A DNA stretch of 64,000 nt from Paenibacillus kyungheensis. Lineage in GTDB: Bacteria; Bacillota; Bacilli; Paenibacillales; Paenibacillaceae. Positions within the stretch are counted from its first letter, which is position 1. Every line of letters begins with the position of its first letter. Position numbers and translations under genes: made by a program. Where the stretch lies: the NCBI RefSeq assembly GCF_028606985.1, contig NZ_CP117416.1, positions 1,092,001-1,156,000 of the forward strand. Reading direction: 5' to 3'. This document shows positions 10,501 to 20,000 of this stretch, in pieces. Under the pieces are notes generated by a model. That model was not told where the DNA came from. It saw only the letters and a list, made by a program, of their open reading frames with translations, and ran no database searches.

Positions 10501-11017
10501 TATGTCTTCGGCAAAAGAAGATATGCCACATCCTATCCAGAGAATAGAACCTGTAGTAGTGGTTCAAGATTATTATCCTATGCGTGTTCTGGTAGCAGAA
10601 GATTATGTTGCTAATCAAAAAGTACTGCTGGCAATGTTACACAAATACGGCTATGATCCTGATCTGGTTACCGATGGGCAACAGGCAGTTCAACAAGCTA
10701 TCGAACATCGATATGATCTTATCTTTATGGATGTACAGATGCCGGTGATCAATGGAATCGAAGCTACTCAACAGATTCATCAACATTATGCTCATGAAGA
10801 GATGCCAATTATTGTGGGGGTCACTGCTTTTGCTAGAAAAGAAGATCGGGAACGTTGTTTGACAGCAGGTATGCACGATTTTATTAGTAAGCCTGTGATC
10901 AATACCGATCTACAACGAGTGCTCGCTTATTGGAGTAATCATATTCATCATCGTCCTCATCATTCTTCGTCGCTGGCTGAATCGAATCATCTGTTAGAAA
11001 AAGATCACTACGAATAA
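7505..11017 (+). CDS. Multi-PAS hybrid sensor histidine kinase with receiver domain
   Basis: 1170 residues. The start is GTG behind AAAGGAGG. There are no membrane segments, so it is a cytoplasmic sensor. About six PAS domains fill residues ~10-745, several with clear PAC ends (for example ITERKHLE). A HisKA domain follows (SHELRTPMNGIIG, phospho-acceptor His766), then HATPase_c at about 865-985 (N box NLVGNAIKF, G box GTGLGLSICKKL), and a CheY-like receiver at about 1020-1140 with phospho-acceptor Asp1076 in LIFMDVQMP and a conserved Lys in the FISKPV motif. It would autophosphorylate on His and pass phosphate to its own receiver. No separate output regulator or HPt protein is encoded nearby, so the downstream path is unknown. 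It follows the PD-(D/E)XK gene by 30 bases. Confidence 0.9.
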   Translation: MVNASFPEESVLAHMYANIPEGIAIFSAQGICIQANPALCRILKYEESELRDTLTTLKVAEEWLDHTTNSTLEKAERRWMNADHVPVWLSLQVSYIFADNTSTLQYVMMYINVVKDREVEDLHSMIVRNSSNIISVSEPDGNIQYVSPSVKKILGYEPSEMVSKMRMEYYHEEDAQEMHQPGSMYADDKTFIRRVKHKDGHYIWLEIFTQLMRDDLGNVEKVLAIAQDVTKQKSEEDIIAHAHRMALLGAWNWDLQENIIYFSKDIRRIYEKNVLLVEQNLDSYLAVIHPDDVEQVKQCIEKAIHQETSEEARYRILLPGNIQKVIHGYWEAIVDKETKKPLQLIGLAQDITEHYMISEQLRESEQKYRMITEHSLDMISRHADDEYSTFLYVSPACQLILGYEAEQLIGSPGYSHIHKEDLPLFIHFLQGVRERKNEKETVVFRCRHQKGHYVWLETTSRYMYNQDTDSYSYTAVSRDITERKHLEMVLQDNEHRYRSLFENNPSGVCAVDLKGYFISVNSSLEEITGYSRYDLIGQSILPLFEENQMDRIIHHARLAKKGIPQTYELNVYRQDGSLFPANITNVPIVANGEVIGLYGIVTEITELKQYIHQIERLSNEHSLILNAVSEGIFSINSEGKGMFINHAGAMMLGLDIEEEDIFESVRSNQIRNWGIHDDDVLGENSSIIQAIRQGKPNQEEETVFWKKDGSSFIAAYQVTPVIDHGEQRGAVIVFRDITGEKEIIRAKESAERADRAKSEFLSVMSHELRTPMNGIIGMSGLLADTELDEQQQGYLDIVCNSSETLLHLLNEILDFSKVEAGKMTLNTEPFNLRAILDNVKELFAFKAQDKQLDFIFKIEESIPQWFVGDAGRIRQVLVNLVGNAIKFTDTGSITVQVRPLEREEGQSATCEDTWLEFSVKDTGIGIPVHQQSQLFQPFSQLHPVLNRKYGGTGLGLSICKKLVELMGGSIDVTSDENSGAEFYFVLKLEVSSELNDLPGMSSAKEDMPHPIQRIEPVVVVQDYYPMRVLVAEDYVANQKVLLAMLHKYGYDPDLVTDGQQAVQQAIEHRYDLIFMDVQMPVINGIEATQQIHQHYAHEEMPIIVGVTAFARKEDRERCLTAGMHDFISKPVINTDLQRVLAYWSNHIHHRPHHSSSLAESNHLLEKDHYE

Positions 11018-11032
11018 GTAACAGTTAATAAG

Positions 11033-11073
11033 AAAAGCGTATTTCCTCCCAAAAAGAAGAAATACGCTTTTTT
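11033..11073. terminator. Bidirectional terminator between convergent genes
   Basis: AAAAGCGTATTTC pairs with GAAATACGCTTTT. A T-run follows on the + strand, and the A-rich left flank serves the - strand gene that ends at 11089. Confidence 0.85.
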
Positions 11074-11088
11074 GTAATACAGTCTATA

Positions 11089-11568
11089 TTAAGATAAAGG
11101 ATCGACTTGAACCATAGATTGTTTGCCACTCACTTGAATACCTGTTTTGGCTTTTCCAGATGCTTGAAGATCACGCAACAATTCTTCAATAAGCGTTTTA
11201 GCTTTAGCTGATTCTTTGCTACCTTGTGTTTTGACCACAAGTAATACAGCATTATGCGATTGTAGAATACGTTCAGCCTGATTTTTTTTCGTTTCATAAT
11301 CATGATCTTCAATATTAGCAGTTAAGCGAATTTCTTTGATTTTAATAGGTTTATCACTTTTTTTAGATTGTTGTTTGTTTTGCTTGGCAGCTCCTGCTGA
11401 GATTAGCTGGCAAGGAGGCGGACTACTATATAAAGAAGTGCATACAAGATCAACTTTTAATTTTTTTGCCATTTGCAAAGCTTCGGCAGTAGGCACAATC
11501 CCCAAGTCTTCTCCATCGATTCCCGTTAAATGTACTTCTATCGCTTTGATTTTCTCATTTTTGATCAC
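11089..11568 (-). CDS. Translation initiation factor IF-3 paralogue
   Basis: 159 residues from a GTG at 11568, chosen because GGAGG lies 8 bases upstream; an upstream in-frame GTG at 11586 has no such site. The N-terminal half has IF-3 N-domain features (IKNEKIKAIEVHLTGIDGEDLGIVP, AEALQMAKK). The C-terminal half has KEIRLTANIEDHDYETKKNQAERIL, matching the IF-3 C-domain signature KEIRLxxxIxxHDxxxK. The expected region after PPVCKIMDYGK is altered (PPPCQLISAG), and the C-terminal part has lost much of the usual Arg/Lys-rich 30S-contact sequence. It stands alone, not next to rpmI-rplT as true infC does, so it is probably a second, diverged copy. Whether it binds 30S subunits is unknown. Confidence 0.8.
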   Translation of the reverse strand: MIKNEKIKAIEVHLTGIDGEDLGIVPTAEALQMAKKLKVDLVCTSLYSSPPPCQLISAGAAKQNKQQSKKSDKPIKIKEIRLTANIEDHDYETKKNQAERILQSHNAVLLVVKTQGSKESAKAKTLIEELLRDLQASGKAKTGIQVSGKQSMVQVDPLS

Positions 11569-11704
11569 TGTGTTATCCTCCAGCACCCTATTTATTGTTT
11601 ATACCTAGTATACAATATCATGAGTTGATGACGATATTGAGGTTTTACAAATATCGCTTTAACTGGGATAATAAAAAAGAATCTAATATCGAAAGGGGAA
11701 CATT

Positions 11705-13219
11705 ATGAAAAATAGAAAATGGGTTATTTTACCACTGGTTCTGCTTCTTGTTCTGTTGTCAGGTTGTCAGGCTGTAGGTAATTTAGACATTAACAGCGCA
11801 ATGGTTGGTGATCTCAAAGTCAAATCGATTGAATCCAAGCAATCCCTTGCAGTTCAATTAACATCTACTTCAACAGCTTCGGCACAAGAACGCCAACTAG
11901 CAACAGTGTTAAACGGTATGCAATTGAATATCGATCATGCCAAACTTCAAGATAATGGCAACGTTTCGATTGAAGGTGGTATCGCTTACAGTGGAATGAC
12001 GTTACCATTCCAAATGTTTATGGATACGAAAGGAGTTACGATTGCTCTATCTGGTGCGCAAAAGCCGTTATACATACCACTCACTACAGAAGAACAAATG
12101 GCTTTTTTACCTGGCAATCTAACTATGAATCAAATTGAAGATCAAGCAAAAGAGTTGATTACCAAATCAGCTAGCTTATTTTTCAAGCATGCACCTAATC
12201 CATCTAATGTAACCGTAGATTCGGTGACTCAAGAAGTATATGGTGAATCAGTGGATCTGACTCATTTACACATTGAGCTAACAGGTGAAGAATTTATCAC
12301 TTTGGTCAAACCATTTTTAACAAGTATTTCTACAGATGAAGCAGGCTGGCGTGATCTGTTAGCTACGTTATATGACTTTATCACTTATGCTGAATCACAA
12401 ATGAATGCTGATGAGAAACAAGCTATGGCTTATTTAACGTTAGATCAGACTAAAGAAGAATTTGTTGATGAATCGTATACAGAGGTTCAATCCTTTTTGA
12501 AAGATGTATTAGCTGAATATGATAAATATCTAAAAGAAGTATCAGCAGAGCCTGAATTCAAAACAGTTTTTGGTACAAATACTCGTCTATCCCTAGATCT
12601 TTATTTTGATAAAGATATGCATACTCGTAAGCAAATTGTAGACTTAACAGTGGCTTTGCCTAGTTCAGAATATATGCCTTACAGTATGTTCAATGTACAC
12701 ACAGAAAATGAAAATTGGAATGTGGACGGTAATATTGTAGCAGATCCAATTGCAACCCCAAATGGTGTGCTTGATATCACTTCAAAAGATTTGACACCAG
12801 GTGCATTCTTGCGTAGCTTTGATAAAACTTCACCTGTGTATTTGTTGTTACACGATGTAGCACACATTACCGAAAAATCGATCTATATTGATAAAGATCC
12901 ATCATATGCTTCTTACAATGTGATCACCAAAGATCGTGTGCTATTAATGTCTGTCAAAGAACTTGCTGAAGAGTTAGATGCCAAATTTACTTGGGACCCA
13001 GCGACTAAAAAAATCACATTAACAGATGATATTACTGGCGCTGTGACAACATTATCTTTGAATTCTAACAAAGCAATAACCGATGGCAAAACCAAAATAA
13101 TGACTCATAAAGTAGTTAAAATTAAAGGCGTAACTTATGTACCTGTACGTTCGGTAGCAGAGATTTTGGGAGCAACAGTAAAATCTGAATCTGCTTATAT
13201 TGTCGTAGAACGCAAATAA
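11705..13219 (+). CDS. Lipoprotein with C-terminal copper amine oxidase N-domain-like (stalk) domain
   Basis: 504 residues, with an AAAGGGGAAC ribosome site. The N-terminus is a lipoprotein signal (MKNRKWVILPLVLLLVLLSGC, lipobox LSGC at about residue 21), so it should be attached to the outer face of the membrane. The middle ~350 residues match no family I recognise. The last ~95 residues (LLMSVKELAEELDAKFTWDPATKKITL ... YVPVRSVAEILGATV) are the copper amine oxidase N-terminal-like domain common in Paenibacillus surface proteins, where it is thought to act as a binding or structural module, not an enzyme. It is probably monocistronic, with its own terminator. Confidence 0.8.
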   Translation: MKNRKWVILPLVLLLVLLSGCQAVGNLDINSAMVGDLKVKSIESKQSLAVQLTSTSTASAQERQLATVLNGMQLNIDHAKLQDNGNVSIEGGIAYSGMTLPFQMFMDTKGVTIALSGAQKPLYIPLTTEEQMAFLPGNLTMNQIEDQAKELITKSASLFFKHAPNPSNVTVDSVTQEVYGESVDLTHLHIELTGEEFITLVKPFLTSISTDEAGWRDLLATLYDFITYAESQMNADEKQAMAYLTLDQTKEEFVDESYTEVQSFLKDVLAEYDKYLKEVSAEPEFKTVFGTNTRLSLDLYFDKDMHTRKQIVDLTVALPSSEYMPYSMFNVHTENENWNVDGNIVADPIATPNGVLDITSKDLTPGAFLRSFDKTSPVYLLLHDVAHITEKSIYIDKDPSYASYNVITKDRVLLMSVKELAEELDAKFTWDPATKKITLTDDITGAVTTLSLNSNKAITDGKTKIMTHKVVKIKGVTYVPVRSVAEILGATVKSESAYIVVERK

Positions 13220-13242
13220 GATAATTAATACATTGTTATAAG

Positions 13243-13281
13243 AAAAAGGGTATTCTACAACATGTAGAATACCCTTTTTGC
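13243..13281 (+). terminator. Rho-independent terminator of lipoprotein gene
   Basis: AAGGGTATTCTAC pairs with GTAGAATACCCTT across AACAT, followed by T residues. Confidence 0.9.
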
Positions 13282-13821
13282 ATACCTCCATATGAGTCTA
13301 AAGAATCAAATACCTATTTTTTCCAAAAAAAGTATTGCTAAAGAAGATCAACTGATTATAGAATAAAGCGTCAACATCTTAATAAGTTAATTAGTAAAAA
13401 TTATTCTTATTTAGCAGTAATATACAAACTACATATTACCTTTATTAGACGTCGTAAGTACTACGTCCTATTTAGTAACGCCTTTATTTTTGTAGGTACG
13501 AAAGGGGGGTTAATTATAATTTAAGTCTAAAACATACACAATATTAATGAATTATACCTAGTAAAATTTTACTATAAAAACTTTTTTTATGATAAATGTG
13601 TCAAAGTTTGGAAAAACGGTTATTAACGATCTATGAATATGTAACTTAATTAGATGTCCATTGATGATTTTTGGGGGAACAAAGAAGTAGATTCTAAACA
13701 ACGACTGTACTCTATAGTGGCGCAGATTATCTTCTGTGTACTACCAGTATTCCGAAATAGATTATTTCTACATCTAGCCATCCCAACGCAAGACTAATAT
13801 TTTTAAAGGGGAGATTGACAA
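13282..13821. other. Gene-free AT-rich interval upstream of discoidin-domain gene
   Basis: About 540 bases with no supported reading frame. There is an imperfect palindrome at about 13447-13472 (TAGACGTCGTA / TACTACGTCCTA) and a G-run near 13505. The long stretch before the next start could be a leader RNA or distal promoter, but it matches no riboswitch consensus I know. Nothing else is supported. Confidence 0.4.
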
Positions 13822-14799
13822 ATGGGATTGCTTACATTGAAAAAAACGGGTGCAGTATTACTTGGTGCATTATTGATGGGGACTGTATATCAAGGTGGAA
13901 CAGCACATGCTTTGAATTACAGCAATGATGTAGTACCTGTATTGAGTTCAAATGCAGGAACAAATGGAACAGCAAGTGCAAGTTCGGAAGAAGCAGGTCA
14001 TGAAGCATGGAAAGCATTTGACGACAATTCCTCTCCAGAAAGTTCATGGAAAGCTCCAGCAAGTTCTTCTAATCAACTAATTTATCAATTTAATACGAAA
14101 AAAGTAATTACTCAATATACAGTGCAAGCAGATACGTATGATACATCTGAAGCACCAAAAAAATGGCAGTTGGCAGGGAAGATCGGTAAGAACTGGTTGG
14201 TAGTCGATGAGCAGATCAATCAGACTCATTGGAAATCAGGCGAGCAAAGAACATATACGATTGCAAATGATACTGCTTACACAGCGTATGCTTTGTTTAT
14301 CTCTTCGAATAACGGCGGCGGTCATGTAGCCGTTAGCGAATTGGAATTATATGAATTTGGAGATAATACCAATCTTGTTCCATTATCCAATGCAATGACA
14401 TCTTCGTCTGGTGGAGCATCTGCTTCTGCAAATGAAGATACAGCATGGAAAGCATTTGATCACAATACAGCATCAGATAGCTACTGGCAATCAGATGATG
14501 ACAATTTTATGGATGCTTCGCTTCAATATCGTTTTGAAAGTCCACAGGTAGTAAAAGGTTATTCAATTACATTGGCTAACAAAGCAACAGCTCCTGCGTT
14601 CTGGACACTTGTAGGTAGTAACGATGGTCAGCAGTGGGAAGAAGTATTGCATGATGTGAAATCTTCTTATCGTTGGGAAGTTGGTCAGAAAAAAGTCTAT
14701 GAAATCGACAATACTAAAGCTTACAAAACATACAAACTGATTTTTGATCGTAATTCAGGCCCATCTACAGTTGCTGTAAGTGAATTTGAATTATTTTAA
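13822..14799 (+). CDS. Secreted protein with two F5/8 type C (discoidin) domains
   Basis: 325 residues, with an AAAGGGGAGA ribosome site. There is a signal peptide (about 1-31, ending AHA). Two tandem discoidin-like domains follow, at about residues 35-175 and 185-325. Each contains the ASASSE/ASASANEDTAWKAFD opening, the W.S/YWQSD turn and a C-terminal VAVSELELY or VAVSEFELF strand. These domains bind carbohydrate or phospholipid and usually accompany glycosidases. Here there is no catalytic domain, so a free-standing carbohydrate-binding protein is likely (inference). The ligand cannot be read from the sequence. Confidence 0.85.
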   Translation: MGLLTLKKTGAVLLGALLMGTVYQGGTAHALNYSNDVVPVLSSNAGTNGTASASSEEAGHEAWKAFDDNSSPESSWKAPASSSNQLIYQFNTKKVITQYTVQADTYDTSEAPKKWQLAGKIGKNWLVVDEQINQTHWKSGEQRTYTIANDTAYTAYALFISSNNGGGHVAVSELELYEFGDNTNLVPLSNAMTSSSGGASASANEDTAWKAFDHNTASDSYWQSDDDNFMDASLQYRFESPQVVKGYSITLANKATAPAFWTLVGSNDGQQWEEVLHDVKSSYRWEVGQKKVYEIDNTKAYKTYKLIFDRNSGPSTVAVSEFELF

Positions 14800-14838
14800 A
14801 AGAATAAGTTATTGATCAAGATCAAATAGATTGAAATA

Positions 14839-14876
14839 AAAAGAAGTGATTCGCTTTTAGAATCATTTCTTTTTTT
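14839..14876 (+). terminator. Rho-independent terminator of discoidin gene
   Basis: AAAGAAGTGATTC pairs with GAATCATTTCTTT, followed by a T-run. Confidence 0.85.
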
Positions 14877-14980
14877 GTTCCAAAGCTTGTGAATGCTAAG
14901 AGTTCACTATTGTATTTAGCCTAACAAGTATGAGAGTATAGATGTGGTAAAAGCGCTATCATCGACAGGAGGGTAATTCA

Positions 14981-15961
14981 ATGACTAAAGTAATGCCACT
15001 GGCTAAGCGTGGAATTTCAAATAGCCGACTCGCACTAGGATGTATGCCGTTTGGTGGAGGTTGGGATACAGAACCTTTTACCGAGCAACATGTTAAAGAA
15101 GCAGAAGCTGCTGTTGAAGCTGCATTGTCGATCGGAATAACGATGTTTGATCATGCAGATATTTATACCCGGGGAAAAGCAGAACAGGTTTTTGGACGTG
15201 TATTGCAAGCTAGACCGGATCTACGAGAACAGATTGTGATTCAGTCCAAATGTGGTATTCAATTAGGTGAAGGTGATCTACCAGGTCGCTTTAACTTTTC
15301 AAAAGAACATATTCTAGATTCTGTAGATGGTAATTTAGAGCGATTGGGAATCGATTATTTGGATGTTTTGTTATTGCATCGTCCTGATCCTTTAGTAGAA
15401 CCAGAAGAAGTAGCAGAAGCTTTTGCCCGATTAAAATCGTCAGGCAAAGTACGTTATTTCGGTGTATCTAATATGAGCGCGTCTCAGATCAAATTTTTAC
15501 AACAAGCGATTCCAGATTCGTTTGCGGTCAATCAATTAGAAATGAGTCTAAATCATCTGCATTTTGTAGATCATGTTGTTCATGTGAACCAACAAGCAGG
15601 TACAGAAGTGAATTTTGCTGAAGGGTTGATGGAATATTGTCGTACAGAAGATATTCAACTGCAAGCTTGGAGTCCACTGGCACAAGGTAAATTCTCTGGA
15701 CGAGATATCAAAGATGAACCTGAACATATTCAAAAAACTGCTCAACTGGTACAACAAATGGCGGCTGATAAAGAAACAACAGCAGAAGCGATTGTACTGG
15801 GATGGTTAATGTATCACCCGGCGATGATTCAACCGATTATCGGTACATCCAATCCAGAGCGAATCAAAGCTTGTGCAGATGCAGAGCGTCAAGCCAGTCT
15901 AATGACGCGGGATGAATGGTATACGTTATATGTAAGTGCACGAGGAACATTGTTGCCTTAA
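14981..15961 (+). CDS. Aldo/keto reductase family oxidoreductase
   Basis: 326 residues, ATG with AGGAGGG upstream. It is a (beta/alpha)8 NADPH-dependent reductase. The family pattern is visible as FDHADIYTRGKAEQVFG (catalytic Asp and Tyr), VIQSKCG (catalytic Lys), LLLHRPDPL (His), FGVSNM, QLEMSLNHL, WSPLAQGKF and PIIGTSNPERI (coenzyme binding). It is closest in pattern to the YdhF-type group, which has VNQLEMSL at the substrate barrel. The substrate is unknown. It appears to be a single-gene unit between terminators. Confidence 0.9.
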   Translation: MTKVMPLAKRGISNSRLALGCMPFGGGWDTEPFTEQHVKEAEAAVEAALSIGITMFDHADIYTRGKAEQVFGRVLQARPDLREQIVIQSKCGIQLGEGDLPGRFNFSKEHILDSVDGNLERLGIDYLDVLLLHRPDPLVEPEEVAEAFARLKSSGKVRYFGVSNMSASQIKFLQQAIPDSFAVNQLEMSLNHLHFVDHVVHVNQQAGTEVNFAEGLMEYCRTEDIQLQAWSPLAQGKFSGRDIKDEPEHIQKTAQLVQQMAADKETTAEAIVLGWLMYHPAMIQPIIGTSNPERIKACADAERQASLMTRDEWYTLYVSARGTLLP

Positions 15962-15982
15962 ATGTAGTAGAAGTGTGTAAAT

Positions 15983-16030
15983 ATAAGCGCTGTAATGTTG
16001 TCCATATCCGGATATCACTACAGCGCTTAT
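15983..16030. terminator. Stem-loop between convergent genes
   Basis: ATAAGCGCTGTA pairs with TACAGCGCTTAT across a 24-base loop. T-tracts are weak on both sides, so termination is likely but not certain. Confidence 0.6.
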
Positions 16031-16043
16031 TTGCTGTAGATGA

Positions 16044-16757
16044 TCAATCAGGAAATTGAACGTTGCCGGCTACAATATAAGGGCTAGATGTAGCTTCGCT
16101 AGGCAATGGTTGTAAGGTATCGGTTACGACTTTGCCGCGAATATCGGTGATACGTACTTTTAAAGGCTGATTGCCCAGTTGTTCACCGACAAAATGGTTA
16201 TAATCTGTTTTGGGCAAGCTGATCCATTGACCTGCTTTTGAATATTCAAATTTCATCACAGGGTATTTGTGATTACGAACTTGAATAGCTGCCCACCATT
16301 GACTGCTTCCTTCTTTGATCCGGTAGCTAAAATTACCTGTAATTGGCGCTTTAACTACTTTCCACTGAATATCAATTTTTCCTTTAGACATATCTCCGAT
16401 TGCTGCAAACGCATTTGGAGATAAATCCAATGCTCCGTTAGCTCCTTCAGGATAAAGATCGGTGACATAGACAGTGGTTTTGCCGAGTGGGCCTTGCACT
16501 TCCAGATAAGCGCCTGCAAGTGCTGCTTTGACACCGCCGTAATTCATCTGTGTCGGATTAAGTGCTGTAATTTTGGCATTAGCAGGAATAGGATCAAGTA
16601 AAACAGCTCCACCCGAGTATCCTGATCCTGTGTAAGTGGCATACCCTTTATATGTATCGTTCCATGCTGCTGAAGCAGGCAAAGCAAACACTAATAGACC
16701 GAGTAGTATCAACATGCTTGCTGTACTCCATTTACGTGTACTGTGTTTTGATTTCAC
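16044..16757 (-). CDS. Bacterial expansin (EXLX1/YoaJ-like)
   Basis: 237 residues with a signal peptide of about 30 residues (ASA/AWN). Domain D1 (double-psi barrel, about 32-130) has GYATYTG (Thr41) and VTDLYPEGANGALDLSP, giving Asp100, Tyr102, Glu104 and Asp111. Domain D2 (about 135-237) has SSQWWAAIQVRNH (Trp154, Trp155) and KTDYNHF (Tyr186). These are the residues known in Bacillus subtilis EXLX1 for wall-loosening (Asp71, Tyr73, Glu75, Asp82) and cellulose binding (Trp125, Trp126, Tyr157). The protein is predicted to be secreted, and to loosen plant or bacterial wall polymers without hydrolysis. GH12, pectate lyase and pectinacetylesterase-like genes in the same window support a role in plant colonisation (inference). 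Confidence 0.92.
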   Translation of the reverse strand: MKSKHSTRKWSTASMLILLGLLVFALPASAAWNDTYKGYATYTGSGYSGGAVLLDPIPANAKITALNPTQMNYGGVKAALAGAYLEVQGPLGKTTVYVTDLYPEGANGALDLSPNAFAAIGDMSKGKIDIQWKVVKAPITGNFSYRIKEGSSQWWAAIQVRNHKYPVMKFEYSKAGQWISLPKTDYNHFVGEQLGNQPLKVRITDIRGKVVTDTLQPLPSEATSSPYIVAGNVQFPD

Positions 16758-17014
16758 ATGTATTCCTCCTTAAAAAGTTTTGATACCTATAAATATTAAT
16801 TTTAACTATAGATATCGTTATGTTCTTGATAAATATACTATATATTCCATAAGGTTACAAATAAAAAGAGAGATAAAAATAACGAACACAATACAAATAG
16901 GAACATCATTATTATAAATATGATTATTTTACATTTAAATGGATTTATTTTTACCATTTTATGATACTTTAAATGAAGAATAGACTTTTATTGATGAAAT
17001 GGGGAATATAATGT

Positions 17015-20000
17015 ATGGCTCATTGGAAAAAGAAAATAAGTATAGGTATCTCTGCAAGTGTATTAGTTACTTCACTCTGGTCAGGTCTTCCGGTTAATGA
17101 GCAGATTGCTTCAGCCACCGAAACTAGTGAACATCTATCCAACTCCATGGTCAACGTCACCTCTTCTCCGCTAGCCAGCCGTTCTATAGTTCAGAATGTC
17201 AGTCAAGATGTGTATACAACGATGCCGATCACCGATGTACGCAGTCAGTCTTTGAGCAGTACAGTCTCTACACGTGGAATTATTACGTATCGGGAAGATA
17301 CAGGTAATGGATATAGCAATTTGTATATTCAAGATGGAAGCGCAGGCATTGTTATACGCGGGCAAAATGTATCGGGCATCGAAGGGCAAGAAGTCGAAGT
17401 TCAGGGTACATTAACAGCTTACAAAGCACTTTTACAAATCGAAGCATCTGCAAGCGCAGTCCATATTACTAATTCTACGATCCAGCTACCTGTTGCCCGG
17501 ATAGTAAATGGTACGGATTTTGTAACAGGTAATACATATGAAGCTCAATTGATCAGTGTGCCTAACGTGACCGTTGTTAGCAAAAGCGGCAGTAATTACA
17601 CTGTCAAAGATGCAAAAGGGACTTTTATTATTTATACCTCTAATCCATGGTTAGAAGTAGGTCAGACGTATACTCATATCACAGGAGTTATGTCTCGTTA
17701 TAACAATACGTTTGAATTGATTCCACGTACTCTCAAAGATATAGAAGGAGGTACACCTCCTGTTATCGAGCCTCCATTACAGTTACGTATTCATGATATT
17801 CAAGGCGCGGCTCAACGTTCTCCTTATGAAGGGAAAGAAGTAGCGCAAGTTGAAGGAATCGTCACAATGGTCAAAGGCAAAACAAGTTTTTATCTGCAAG
17901 AAGCCGATGATCAAGTGGATAGTGATGAAGGCACATCTGAAGGTATATTAGTCTATCGTTCTGCGCATGGTCTAAAAGTAGGCGATAAAGTAAGTGTCGA
18001 TGGCAGTATTAAAGAATACCAAGAATTAGGGTATGCCGATGCGGCTGATCTGACGACGACTGAAATTGTCGCTTCAGCAATTCGTCTACAAGCATCCAAT
18101 CAACCATTGCCTGCTCCAACAATCATTGGTGAACAAGGTCGTGCTATTCCTGATCAGATTGCTAGTAGTGATGGATTAGCTGAATATGATGCTAATCGTT
18201 ATAGTATCGACTTTTATGAAAGTCTGGAAGGTATGCGTATACAGTTAAATGATGCTTCTATTATCGGGCCATACACGTATGAGATTCCGGTCACTGTCGA
18301 TCTGAAATCTTCTCCACTAGTCACTCCGGCAGGAGGGCTTGTTATCGATCATAATCAATGGAATGCTAAAAGGTTATTAATTAGTGCTAAGCCTACCCAG
18401 ACTGTAAGTACGGGTGATCAATTTGCAGGAGCATTACATGGCATCATGAGTTACAGCTATAGTAATTTTAAAATATTACCTGAAGGAACATTGCCACCTA
18501 TTATCGATCATGGGTTACAACGTGAAGTATCCACTTTGCAAAATGGAAGTAAACAATTAACGATTGCTTCCTTTAATGTAGAGAACTTCTGGGATAATCC
18601 TAAAGATAAAGAAAAAACAACACGCATTGCAGACGATGTAGTGAATCATCTTCGTAATCCTGATATTTTGGGACTGATGGAAGTACAGGATAACAATGGT
18701 GAGACTAACGATGGAACAACAGATGCAAGTCAGAGCTTTGCAGCATTAATTAAAGATATCCAGCTTGCAGGTGGCCCGACATACCAATATGCCAGTATCG
18801 CTCCACAAGATCAACAAGATGGAGGCGCACCAGGCGGTAATATTCGTGTAGGATTTTTGTATAATCCAGCACGTGTGAGTCTGCCTGTAGCTACCAACGG
18901 CGCAGGTGATTCAGTAACAGCAACAACGTATGGTGCGAATGGACTGACCTACAACCCGGGACGAATCGCACCGACAGAAGAAGCTTTTGCAAATTCGCGC
19001 AAATCGTTGGCGGCACAATTTGTATTTAACGGAGAATCTGTTATCGTTATTGCCAATCATTTCAACTCTAAAGGTGGAGATCAGGCGTTATATGGCAGTA
19101 TTCAACCACCTGTACGTAGTAGTGAAATTCAACGTGCGAAGCAAGCGACATTGTTGAATCAATTTGTCAAACAGACATTATCTCAAAATAGTCAGGCTAA
19201 TGTTGTATTATTAGGAGATTTTAACGATTTTCAATTTTCGAATACGATTAATGTTCTGAAAGGACAAGAATTAACCAATCTGGTCGATACATTGCCTGCT
19301 AATGAACGTTACTCTTATGTATATGAAGGAAATTCGCAGACATTGGATCATATTCTGATGACAGCCAATATCGCTAATCGGGCTCAATTGGATATTGTGC
19401 ATATCAATTCTGATTTTATGGAAGCAGATGGACGAGTGAGCGATCATGATCCATTGTTAGCTAGAATTGATTTTGCCAAAAAAGATTCAGACGATGATTC
19501 TGGAACAAGACCGGGTTCACAAAATGGTAACGGAAATAATAGTGGCGGTGGATCAAGCCCGACAACCAATCTTCCTACAGATCCTTCATCTGTGCCTGCA
19601 CTTCCGACAGTACCTGTATATGAAGGAGTATCTAGCAATGGTACAGTAGCTAGCTGGACACTGCCTGTTGTATCCAATAGTAACTCTGATCATGCAGTGA
19701 TTGCGTCTAGCACAGTAACACCAGCTATATTGCAAGAAATAATGGCTCGTGCTGAAGGAGCACATACTTTACGTCTTTCTTTACCTGAAGTTCCAGATGC
19801 TACTCTATATCAACTGCAATGGGATGCTTCGGTACAACAATCGTTCACCGGACAAACAGCGATAGATCGTCTAATCGTATCTACGCCTATAGGCACTTAT
19901 GAACTGCCTGTCTCTACAATCCAAAAAGAGACCTTATCTTCTAATCAAAAGCTCGTTCTTGATCTAGCTAGTGCTCCAATGGCGATCACTCAAGCCAAAC

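Noticed and set aside
13447-13472. Terminator or operator at the imperfect palindrome
   Set aside because: Arms have mismatches and there is no T-run; reported only as part of the intergenic description.
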